The translations under genes and the position numbers were made by a program. The notes beneath the pieces are model-generated. The model was not told the DNA's origin. It worked only from the letters and a program-made list of their open reading frames with translations, and made no database searches. This document shows positions 15,728 to 23,350 of a DNA stretch of 47,672 bases, in pieces. This stretch comes from an uncultured bacterium (GTDB lineage: Bacteria > Cyanobacteriota > Vampirovibrionia > Gastranaerophilales > Gastranaerophilaceae): positions 1-47,672 of the forward strand of contig CAPQCU010000014.1 of the NCBI GenBank assembly GCA_948684385.1, given 5' to 3'. Each line of letters begins with the position of its first letter. Position 1 is the stretch's first letter.

Positions 15728-17098
15728 ATGGAAGAAAATGTTTTGAAAAAGTTTAGCACTGCAAAATTCTTGAGTTTTGCTCTTGGATTTTTCGGGCTTC
15801 AGTTTGCATGGCAGATGAGAATAATCTTATCAGGTCCTGTTACAGAAAATCTTGGAGCTTCACCGTTTTTATTTGGCTTAATCTGGCTTGCAGGGCCGTT
15901 TACCGGCATGGTTGTACAGCCTTTAATCGGAGCGCTGAGCGATAAAACAACTTCTCCATTCGGACGCAGAAGACCTTATCTTTTAGGCGGAGCACTGCTT
16001 TCCGCTCTCGCTCTCTGGGCGCTTCCAAACTCTGAGCTTATTACAAACTTTATTTCTTCAACACTGCACATAAAATTACCTGCTCTTGCTGCTTTATGTT
16101 TTGCAGCTGTCATGATTTGGATACTTGATGCCTGTGTTAACATCGCTCAAGGTCCTTACAGAGCTCTCGTTCCTGACGTAGTTCCTCAAGAACAGCACTC
16201 TATTGCAAACTCTTACATAAGTTTAGCAATCGGCTTAGGTTCAGTTGTTGCAGCAGGTACAGCTCCATTCTTAAAATGGGCGTTTAACTACCAGATGTCA
16301 ATCAATGCGCAGTTCATTATGGCTGCTCTTGCGTTCTCACTTGGTATGATTTGGACTTGTTTAGCAATCAAAGAACGCAGATATCAGCCAAAAGAAGACG
16401 AAAAATCTGAAAAGTTTAACTTCATAAAATCTTTAAAAGAATTCTTCGCGCTTTCTCCTGAAGTAGGCAAAATATGCTGGATGCAGTTCTTTACATGGAT
16501 TGGTAACATGTGCATGATGATTTATTTCACACAGTATTGTATTCACACAGTTTTCGGAGTTCCTGATTTATCAGGAGTTTCAGAAGTTGTTAAATCAAGT
16601 TACGATTCAGCTGTTTTAGCAGGTACAAACTTCTCTTCAATTTGTTTTGCGATATTTAACTTAGTATGCTTTATTGTTGCAATTCCTATAGGAGTTTTAT
16701 CAGTAAAATACGGCAACAAAAAAGTTCACATAATTTCAATGCTTTCAATGGCATTAGCTTTCTTAGGAATGGCTTTCTTTACTTCCAACGTAAAAGTTGT
16801 TGCTCTTCTTATGGCAATCTCCGGTATAGGCTGGGCAAGCATCTGCGCGCTTCCGTTTGCAATGCTTTCTCAATACATAAAACCGGGCACAGAAGGTTCT
16901 GTAATGGGTATTTTCAATATCTTTATCGCAGGCCCTCAGGTGTTTGTATGTACACTTGTTTCATGGATTATCAACAGATGCAGCTTTAACACAGCCGGCG
17001 GAGTAAACTACCACTGGGAATACACATTCTTAATCGGTGCAGTTTGTTTAATCACAGCTTCTGTTATCGCATCACGTGTAAAGGATAAAAGGGCATAG
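15728..17098 (+). CDS. MFS sugar transporter, SLC45/GPH-like
   Basis: 456-aa inner-membrane major facilitator with about 12 helices. The N-terminal motifs LQFAWQMRIILSGPVTENLG and GMVVQPLIGALSDKTTSPFGRRRPYLLGG match the SLC45/GPH branch, which transports disaccharides such as sucrose or maltose with protons or sodium. A second copy of motif A (IPIGVLSVKYGNKK) is in the second half. The start at 15728 has GAGGGGAG upstream. The radical SAM gene follows after 2 bp, so the two are cotranscribed. The GH13 and GH57 glucan enzymes in this window make a malto-oligosaccharide substrate plausible, but sequence alone does not show it. Confidence 0.88.
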   Translation: MEENVLKKFSTAKFLSFALGFFGLQFAWQMRIILSGPVTENLGASPFLFGLIWLAGPFTGMVVQPLIGALSDKTTSPFGRRRPYLLGGALLSALALWALPNSELITNFISSTLHIKLPALAALCFAAVMIWILDACVNIAQGPYRALVPDVVPQEQHSIANSYISLAIGLGSVVAAGTAPFLKWAFNYQMSINAQFIMAALAFSLGMIWTCLAIKERRYQPKEDEKSEKFNFIKSLKEFFALSPEVGKICWMQFFTWIGNMCMMIYFTQYCIHTVFGVPDLSGVSEVVKSSYDSAVLAGTNFSSICFAIFNLVCFIVAIPIGVLSVKYGNKKVHIISMLSMALAFLGMAFFTSNVKVVALLMAISGIGWASICALPFAMLSQYIKPGTEGSVMGIFNIFIAGPQVFVCTLVSWIINRCSFNTAGGVNYHWEYTFLIGAVCLITASVIASRVKDKRA

Positions 17099-17100
17099 AA

Positions 17101-18495
17101 ATGTCAAAGGGCAAAGTTTTTCTTATATACCCGCCGTCACCGGTTTTGAATAGAGAAGACAGGTGTCAGCAGCCTACAGAAGATTTGCTTGTAATCCCTC
17201 CTCTGCCGCCTACAGATTTAATGTATCTGGCTGCAATCGCAGAAGAATGCGGGTTTGAAGCGAAGATAAAAGACTACTCACAGGGCGGAGATTTCCTGAA
17301 AGACCTGAAAGAGTATAATCCGCATTATCTGATAGTGAATGTAGCAACTCCAACATTCTTATCTGATATGGATTGGGTAAGAAAAGCAAAAGAAGCAGTA
17401 CCTGCGCTTAAAACAATCGTAAAAGGTGCGCCGTTTTTAACTTATAATACAAACGCCATTTACGAAAACACTTTTCTTGATTATGTAATAATGGGTGAGC
17501 CTGAATTCACTTTAAGAGACATCTTAAACGGAGTTCCTGACAATGAAATTTTAGGAATTTGCTATCGTGAAAACTTTCAGGCTGAAAAAAATGACAACCG
17601 TCCTTTTATTGAAAACCTTGATTTGATACCGTTTCCGGCAAGGCACCTTGTTGATAACTCAAAGTACATCCGTCCCGATAACGGAAAAGTTCAGGCAGTA
17701 ATTAAAGTTGCAAGAGGATGCCCGTTTCATTGTTTCTTCTGCCTTGCAACACCGGTTTCAGGTTCAAAAGTCAGAGTTCGTTCTGCTGAAAATATTATCG
17801 CGGAAATTAAAGAATGCGTAGAAAAATATAACATCAGAAATTTCTTATTCTGGTCTGATATTTTCAACTTCAACCGCGAATGGACAATGAACTTATGCCA
17901 AAAGATAATTGAAAGCGGGTTAAAAATAACGTGGTCATCAAATACCAGAGCTGACACAATGGATGACGAGATGGCAGCTTTGATGTACAAATCCGGATGC
18001 CGTCTTGTAAGTATCGGTGTAGAAAGCGGCTCTCAGGAAATGCTTGACCATATCGGAAAGAAAATTACGCTTGACAACATCAGAAACACAGTTAAAATAC
18101 TCAAAAAAAATAAAATCAAAATATATAACTATTTTGTTATCGGGCTTCCGTGGGAAACAGAAAAAACTGTTGAAGAAACCGTTAAATTCGCAATTGAACT
18201 TGACAGCAATTTTATAAGTTTCTACACAGCAACTCCGCTTCCCGGTACAAAATTTTTCTCTTATGTTATGCTAAATCATCTTATGGAAGGCAATCTTGAT
18301 TTCAGAAGCGCTTATTATGCTCCTGTTGTAAAATCTCATGAGCTTAGCAAAGAAAGAATTTTTGAGCTGCACAAGCTTGCTGTAAAACGTTTTTATCTCA
18401 GACCAAAGTTTATTCTAAAAACTATTTTGTCACTTAGAAGTTTTAACGAGTTTAAAAACTATTTTAAAGCCGGATTAAGCCTGCTTCGTCATTAA
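17101..18495 (+). CDS. B12-binding-domain radical SAM protein
   Basis: 464 aa with the BchE/P-methylase-type layout. An N-terminal cobalamin-binding-like Rossmann domain (1-150; VFLIYPPSP, PPTDLMYLAAIAEECGFEAK, IVNVATPTF) is followed by a radical SAM core with CPFHCFFC (C207, C211, C214) and VSIGVESGSQEMLDHIGK. The C-terminal helical tail is about 80 aa. Such enzymes do methylations, ring closures or lipid/hopanoid and RiPP modifications; the substrate cannot be told here. It starts 2 bp after the transporter stop, and its 3' end overlaps the convergent membrane-protein gene by 21 nt. The nearest RiPP-like peptide is 20 kb away, so no functional link is claimed. Confidence 0.88.
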   Translation: MSKGKVFLIYPPSPVLNREDRCQQPTEDLLVIPPLPPTDLMYLAAIAEECGFEAKIKDYSQGGDFLKDLKEYNPHYLIVNVATPTFLSDMDWVRKAKEAVPALKTIVKGAPFLTYNTNAIYENTFLDYVIMGEPEFTLRDILNGVPDNEILGICYRENFQAEKNDNRPFIENLDLIPFPARHLVDNSKYIRPDNGKVQAVIKVARGCPFHCFFCLATPVSGSKVRVRSAENIIAEIKECVEKYNIRNFLFWSDIFNFNREWTMNLCQKIIESGLKITWSSNTRADTMDDEMAALMYKSGCRLVSIGVESGSQEMLDHIGKKITLDNIRNTVKILKKNKIKIYNYFVIGLPWETEKTVEETVKFAIELDSNFISFYTATPLPGTKFFSYVMLNHLMEGNLDFRSAYYAPVVKSHELSKERIFELHKLAVKRFYLRPKFILKTILSLRSFNEFKNYFKAGLSLLRH

Positions 18496-19773
18496 TCCCG
18501 GTTCGGCGTCAGAGCCTGTAACTTTCTTTCTTAATATAAATGTTACTTTCGGAAGCACCATCGCTAAGAGAAAACTGCTAATACCAACATTTGCAAGAAT
18601 ATTTGCAGATTTCACACGCAAAGCTTTTTTTGCATATTTTTCTACATTATTAGAAGCTTTAGCATCACGCGCAAATTTTCTGACTTCGTCTAAGAAGTTT
18701 CCGATTTTCTTTTCATCCACAAACTCGCGCGGGTCTCTTACTCTGTTTTTCAGATACTTAACACCGCAATATTTTTCACAGAGCTTAGAAATTTTAGAAT
18801 CAGGATTTTTATCTAAATACTCTATAAAATTATTTTCCGGTATGTTAAGAGTACTTTCTTTAATCTCCTTTAAGAAAGCTTTGTCATCTAAAAGATTAGG
18901 GTCAAGATTTACATTAGTATTAAAAAGTTTTCCTGACAAACTATCCAGTCCTTTTGCAATCCAAATCGGAGCAACAAAGTTTAAGAACATCATCATAGAC
19001 ATTTTAAACCCGTTTTCGAGAGCTTCGTATTTGTTTCTTGCGGTTCCGACCCTGCCAACAGTTAAGCCTCCGTCTGTCAGAGCCATTTTATTCACTGTAG
19101 ACATGTTTGCTAAGGATGCGGATACCCCTTTGAAAGAAAGACTAGGAGAGGAGACAAGAGGTTGGTTTACATTTACCCCTTTGAAAGAAAGACTAGGAGA
19201 GGAAGCAAAAGTGATTATATTTACCCCCTCCGTTTCATAAGTATCCTGAACAATCGGTTTCACAGCTTCCTGTTTTTTCTTCAATTTTGCAGTCAGAGCA
19301 AAATTTGCTTTCGGCAGAAAATATCCCATTACCGCAACCGGAATCGAAGTAGATAAAATAAATTTACCGGCAAGAAGTTTTTGATAAGTAGATTTATTTT
19401 TCAAAACTTTTTCCATTGCTTTAACTTCATCAGGAGCCAGATTTTTGAATTTTTCAATATTGTACTTGAGCCCTTGTTTACTATCCTCTTTCAGCAAACT
19501 TACATTTACCCCCGGGTCATAGCCAAGTTTTTTGATTATCCAATCTCCAAGCTTGTTCATCAAAGGAATCCCGCCCAGCCAGACAATAGAAGTTCCGTAT
19601 TCATCAATCAGCCTTTCTCTTAGCGCATTATTTGCCATCTGTTTAGAATCTTTAAGGTTCTGATTATAAGTCATCGCAACTTTTGTCGGGACTTCTATAC
19701 CGCAGTCACGCACAATTAATGGGTAAACGCTTGAATTATTACCGATTGCTGATATTATACCTGTTAATGACAT
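18475..19773 (-). CDS. Multi-pass membrane protein of unknown function with internal repeat
   Basis: 432 aa. Hydrophobic segments lie near 62-80 (IVWLGGIPLMNKLGDWI), 157-173 (FILSTSIPVAVMGYFLP), 258-278 (MMMFLNFVAPIWIAKGL) and 396-416 (NVGISSFLLAMVLPKVTFIL). Between the second and third is a low-complexity insert with two copies of SSPSLSFKGV in frame, encoded by a perfect 30-bp direct repeat. Three GGGGTAAAT words lie in or near the gene's repeat and N-terminal region. AAGGAG precedes the ATG after a long structured leader. I recognise no family; probably specific to this lineage. Confidence 0.75.
   Translation of the reverse strand: MSLTGIISAIGNNSSVYPLIVRDCGIEVPTKVAMTYNQNLKDSKQMANNALRERLIDEYGTSIVWLGGIPLMNKLGDWIIKKLGYDPGVNVSLLKEDSKQGLKYNIEKFKNLAPDEVKAMEKVLKNKSTYQKLLAGKFILSTSIPVAVMGYFLPKANFALTAKLKKKQEAVKPIVQDTYETEGVNIITFASSPSLSFKGVNVNQPLVSSPSLSFKGVSASLANMSTVNKMALTDGGLTVGRVGTARNKYEALENGFKMSMMMFLNFVAPIWIAKGLDSLSGKLFNTNVNLDPNLLDDKAFLKEIKESTLNIPENNFIEYLDKNPDSKISKLCEKYCGVKYLKNRVRDPREFVDEKKIGNFLDEVRKFARDAKASNNVEKYAKKALRVKSANILANVGISSFLLAMVLPKVTFILRKKVTGSDAEPGLMTKQA
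19123..19203 (-). repeat. Two 30-bp in-frame direct repeats
   Basis: Bases 19123-19152 and 19174-19203 are identical over 30 nt (TACCCC, then TTTGAAAGAAAG, then ACTAGGAGAGGA). They are offset by 51 nt, so the reading frame is kept and SSPSLSFKGV is duplicated. The second copy extends into a full GGGGTAAAT word; the first does not. Confidence 0.9.
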
Positions 19774-19789
19774 TTTTAAAATTTCTCCT

Positions 19790-19935
19790 TTTTCGCCTTA
19801 CTCTTTTCTCTCCTAAAATCCCCGAAAGAGCTTAGCAAAAGGAGCTTCAGCTGAGAGAACGCAAAACTCCAAGCCCTTTCGGGATTGTATGAGTATGATG
19901 ATGTTTTGCGCTAAAATAATATGTCATCAATTTTC
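19790..19935 (-). promoter_or_regulatory. Structured 5' leader, possible cis-regulatory RNA
   Basis: On the minus strand, AATCCCGAAAGGGCTT (19888-19873) pairs almost perfectly with AAGCTCTTTCGGGGATT (19841-19825). The stem encloses GGAG...CTCC and a TCAGCTGA core, and is followed by a purine-rich stretch and AAGGAG before the ATG at 19773. No run of T follows, so it is not a simple terminator. I compared it mentally with TPP, SAM, cobalamin, glycine and c-di-GMP consensus sequences and found no match. Strand assignment is by context only. Confidence 0.5.
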
Positions 19936-19974
19936 GTCCTTTGTATTTATGTTAACACGAATAAACTTAAAGTA

Positions 19975-20008
19975 AATGGGTACGATTTATATAAATCGTA
20001 CCCATTTT
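19975..20008. terminator. Perfect palindromic hairpin, probable terminator of GH13 gene
   Basis: AAATGGGTACGATTTATATAAATCGTACCCATTT is a complete 34-bp inverted repeat located 6 bp downstream of the GH13 stop (minus strand). The T-tract is better on the plus strand (TTTTTCTGTTTT), so it may also stop transcription from the other side. Confidence 0.75.
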
Positions 20009-20014
20009 TCTGTT

Positions 20015-22276
20015 TTAATTAATTTTTCTTAAAATCAGGAAGCTATTTGGAGCCAGAGACAGGTTCTGATTCATATTATTGATATCTTGCCTGCCGGCAT
20101 TTGAATACCCTGAACCACCATATTTTAAAGCATCGCTGTTAATTATTTCTTCCCACTGACTGCCTTGAGGGAAACCGTAGAAAGAATAGTTCTTATCATG
20201 GAAGCCCTGACCAAAGTTTTTAATAATCAGAAGTTCTTCTTTGCCTAGTCTTAAGTGATGTATATGAACATTGTGATTATTATCTTTATAAGTACCGGCA
20301 AATTCTCCGCGTTTCAATACCGGTAAATGCTTAAGCATATCACGCAAATCAGCGGTTAATGCAATTATCTGTTCAGGTAAAGCTTCAAACATACCTTTCG
20401 GTTGAACTCTGCCTATTATAGAATCCGGTCTTGCAAATTCTTCCAGAGTATCATATCCTTTTTTAGCAACAATAGTGTTTCTTAAATCATCTGACTGAGC
20501 TCTTTGCCTTTTCTCATCAGAAAATTCTCTAAAGAATTTGAAGTATGATAAATCAGCTTCATCATCTCCCTGAAAATACATCTTAGGCCCCGGAATTGTC
20601 ATTACAGTACCGGTTGCAAGTTTATGTTTTGCAATAGCTGTTTTGAAAGCATCAGTCAAAGCGTCTTTAGAAATGAAAGTATTCAAACCCATATCTTTTT
20701 CAGCTTTTGACAAATCAGCATCGCTCATCGTAGCAAACTTATCCGATACAATAAGTTCTGCAAGTTTTTGACCGGCATGAGCAGCTTTCTGACCTTTTTC
20801 TGCATCAGAGCCGCCATTTGTTTTCATAAACAAATCAAGGTGTCTTACAAGAACTTTCGGAATAAGCCTCGTTCCGTCCCAGTTCCCGATTTCGTCATGA
20901 CTCATTACATATTTAACCCTGTGATGAGAATCTTTTATTTTATTATCTAAATCATCAAGAAGGTTTTCACCGGAAGCAATGATTGCATTTTTAACAGTAG
21001 TCATAAACCTGAAGTCCCATTCGGTATCAAACCCGATATTACCCGGAGTTGAATGCCATCCGCGTTCGGAAATAAAACGCACCTGAGTATCAATAAAATC
21101 CAAATCATCGACATGGCTTACAGTACTATCTTCATACCTTGTTACCGACTCTTTATTTTCACGTCCGTCTTCTGCGATAGTAAATATCTGAGGATTGTGT
21201 TCATTGAGCTCAGTAACAATTTGTTTTAGCAAATAATCTGAGCCGCATAACTTGGTCATATCAAAACGAATACCATCAACTTTGAACTCATTAGCCCACC
21301 AGAGAGCAGCATTCGCCATCCAATCTCTCACGTATCTGTTATCTTTGCCTTCGTAATTAAACTCACCGCCAAACTCACCTGAACCTTTTTCATAAGGTCC
21401 TGTTTGAGCGAGATAATCACCGTCCGGTCCCATGTGGTTTGGAACCATATCCATAATTACGTTTAAGCCTTTTCCATGAGCATAATCGATAAGTTCTTTT
21501 AATTTTGCAGCTCCTCCGAGTTTTTCACTTACTGCAAACTTATCAACACCATCATATCCCCACTGCATTGAATAAGTATTTTCTACCGGTAAAATCTCGA
21601 TTGCTGTAGCAATTCCTCTATCTGCAATAACATCAACTCTTGATTTTGCAGCATCAAAAGTTCCTTCTTTAGTTATTGTAGGAATATTAATTTCATCTAT
21701 AACAAGCCCGTCTAAACCTCTAAACCGTTCGTCAGGTTTTCTTACAATTCTTCTTGTATCTTTTCCTTCAAGCCAGTCAGTATTCTGCCATTCGTAATTA
21801 TCTGTGTTATAAACAGAACTCCAGCCATGAATATTTTCCTGACGTTTTGCATAAGGATCTTTTACAAGATTTACATTATTATTTTTATCAACAACAATAT
21901 ATCTGTATCTATCTTCCGGCTCAGCCTGAATTCCGGCGGCTTCAAACACACCATCACCCTTATGTTCCATCGGATAAACTGTCGAATCTTTATCTTTTGA
22001 AACAATGTTTTCAATCGTAAGCCCGATACCTGCTGTTGCAAGCACCTGAACAACTCTTTCTTTAATATTACCGAGCTCAGCTGCTGCGCGCGAAGCTACT
22101 TCTACAAATACAGCTTTTGCATCCGGAAAAGAAAACAGTTTAAAATTCGTTTTTCCTGTCTCTTTAATGTAATTCGCACCCCAGCTGACATGTTCCGACC
22201 AGTTTCTTTTAAACGCCGGTTTCTTTTGTCTGTAGTTGTTTGTTGTTAATTCTGAGTTAATACCTTGGACTCTCAT
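20015..22276 (-). CDS. GH13 alpha-glucan enzyme, TreZ/GlgB-like
   Basis: 753 aa, cytoplasmic (no signal peptide). An N-terminal region of about 40 unusual residues containing PAFKR is followed by a CBM48-like beta-sandwich (44-150), then a GH13 barrel. All four conserved regions are intact: DMVPNH (276-281), GIRFDMTK with nucleophile D339, IAEDG with acid/base E369, and SHDEIGN with H460-D461. EGTFDAAKSRVDVIADRGIATAIEI and WGYDGVDKFAV resemble maltooligosyltrehalose trehalohydrolase (TreZ) more than a classical branching enzyme, but GlgB cannot be excluded. The C-terminal beta domain ends FLILRKIN. No treY is nearby. AAGGAGAAGG precedes the ATG. It is a single unit with its own hairpin downstream. 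Confidence 0.88.
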   Translation of the reverse strand: MRVQGINSELTTNNYRQKKPAFKRNWSEHVSWGANYIKETGKTNFKLFSFPDAKAVFVEVASRAAAELGNIKERVVQVLATAGIGLTIENIVSKDKDSTVYPMEHKGDGVFEAAGIQAEPEDRYRYIVVDKNNNVNLVKDPYAKRQENIHGWSSVYNTDNYEWQNTDWLEGKDTRRIVRKPDERFRGLDGLVIDEINIPTITKEGTFDAAKSRVDVIADRGIATAIEILPVENTYSMQWGYDGVDKFAVSEKLGGAAKLKELIDYAHGKGLNVIMDMVPNHMGPDGDYLAQTGPYEKGSGEFGGEFNYEGKDNRYVRDWMANAALWWANEFKVDGIRFDMTKLCGSDYLLKQIVTELNEHNPQIFTIAEDGRENKESVTRYEDSTVSHVDDLDFIDTQVRFISERGWHSTPGNIGFDTEWDFRFMTTVKNAIIASGENLLDDLDNKIKDSHHRVKYVMSHDEIGNWDGTRLIPKVLVRHLDLFMKTNGGSDAEKGQKAAHAGQKLAELIVSDKFATMSDADLSKAEKDMGLNTFISKDALTDAFKTAIAKHKLATGTVMTIPGPKMYFQGDDEADLSYFKFFREFSDEKRQRAQSDDLRNTIVAKKGYDTLEEFARPDSIIGRVQPKGMFEALPEQIIALTADLRDMLKHLPVLKRGEFAGTYKDNNHNVHIHHLRLGKEELLIIKNFGQGFHDKNYSFYGFPQGSQWEEIINSDALKYGGSGYSNAGRQDINNMNQNLSLAPNSFLILRKIN

Positions 22277-22337
22277 TTTTTACCTTCTCCTTACACACAC
22301 TTCGTATTATTCTTAAAACACATAAAATAATTTTTTG

Positions 22338-23234
22338 CTAATTTGTTTCTGAATTATATCCAAAATTTTTAAGGATATTATCTTTTTTTCTCCAATCTTT
22401 TTCTACTTTAACTTCTAAGTTTAAATAAACTTTTTTCTCGACAATATTTTCAAGTTCAATTCTTGCTTCTGTTCCGATTTTCTTCAACAGCGCACCGCCT
22501 TTGCCTATCAAAATTCCTTTCTGGCTTTTTTGCTCGCAATAAATTATTGCAAAAATTCTGTCGATATCTTCTTTTTCTTCATACTTATCAACTTTTATTG
22601 CAACAGAGTGCGGAATTTCATCCTGAGTGTTTAATAAAACTTTCTCACGAATGATTTCTTCTGCAACCGAGCGCATGCTCTCTTCCGTTACAACATCATC
22701 AGGATAAAGCTTTTCACCTTCAGGAAGTTTCTTTAAAATATTTGATAAAAGCGTATCTTTGTTTCTTCCTGTTTTTGCAGAGACTCGAACTACAGGAACA
22801 TTTTCCTCAAAAAGTAATTTGTAAGAAATCAAATTTTCTTCAATTTTCTGCTGATTTTTAACTTTATCAACTTTGTTCATGACAAGGATTACAGGAACTT
22901 TCGCCTCTTTCAAAATATTTTCAGCAATCCATTTATCACCCTTACCTGCAGGCTCAGAGCCGTCCACAAGAAACAAAATCAAATCAGCATCAGGAACAGC
23001 CACTTTAGCTTCATCCAGCAAAAACTCGCCAAGTTTATTCAAAGGTCTATGAACACCCGGAGTATCAACAAAAATTATTTGTCCGTTATTATCCGTCAAA
23101 ATCCCTTTGATACGTTTTCTTGTTGTCTGCGCCTTGTCTGTTGTAATTACTATCTTTTGACCCAAAATCTGATTCAAAAGAGTCGACTTTCCAACATTAG
23201 GACGACCTAATATTGTTACAAATCCACACTTCAT
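22338..23234 (-). CDS. era: GTPase Era
   Basis: Essential GTPase that binds 16S rRNA near its 3' end and helps 30S maturation. 298 aa. G1 GRPNVGKS (10-17), the switch region TTDKAQTTRKRIKG, G3 DTPGVH, G4 NKVD and the G5-like VSAKTG are present. The C-terminal KH domain has IGKGGALLKKIG. Upstream there is TATAAT then six bases then ATG, so the transcript is predicted leaderless with no Shine-Dalgarno, unusual for such a core gene. It is divergent from the 570-aa gene. Confidence 0.97.
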   Translation of the reverse strand: MKCGFVTILGRPNVGKSTLLNQILGQKIVITTDKAQTTRKRIKGILTDNNGQIIFVDTPGVHRPLNKLGEFLLDEAKVAVPDADLILFLVDGSEPAGKGDKWIAENILKEAKVPVILVMNKVDKVKNQQKIEENLISYKLLFEENVPVVRVSAKTGRNKDTLLSNILKKLPEGEKLYPDDVVTEESMRSVAEEIIREKVLLNTQDEIPHSVAIKVDKYEEKEDIDRIFAIIYCEQKSQKGILIGKGGALLKKIGTEARIELENIVEKKVYLNLEVKVEKDWRKKDNILKNFGYNSETN

Positions 23235-23240
23235 ATACTA

Positions 23241-23246
23241 ATTATA
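23241..23246 (-). promoter_or_regulatory. -10 box giving leaderless era mRNA
   Basis: TATAAT (minus strand) ends 6 nt before the era ATG, so +1 is predicted at the A of the start codon. No canonical -35 is seen. Confidence 0.55.
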
Positions 23247-23350
23247 CCGCAAAAAAATTTTCTTATAAATGTAAACATTTGTAAATAAAAAGCAATAAAA
23301 AAAAATAGGAAAACTTTATATTAATAAGGGATATTAAATAGGAAAAGAAT

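Noticed and set aside
17101..18495. B12 radical SAM enzyme as maturase of the Gly/Cys repeat peptide
   Set aside because: Over 20 kb apart and in a separate operon with an MFS transporter; nothing in the sequence links them.
19790..19935. TPP or glycine riboswitch upstream of the 432-aa membrane protein
   Set aside because: Contains CTGAGAG-like and GGAG-like pieces, but the conserved second halves of those riboswitches are missing.
23265..23350. Sigma-28-like promoter for the 570-aa protein
   Set aside because: No GCCG element is present upstream; only A/T-rich sequence with TATATT and a weak AGGAAAAG ribosome-binding site.
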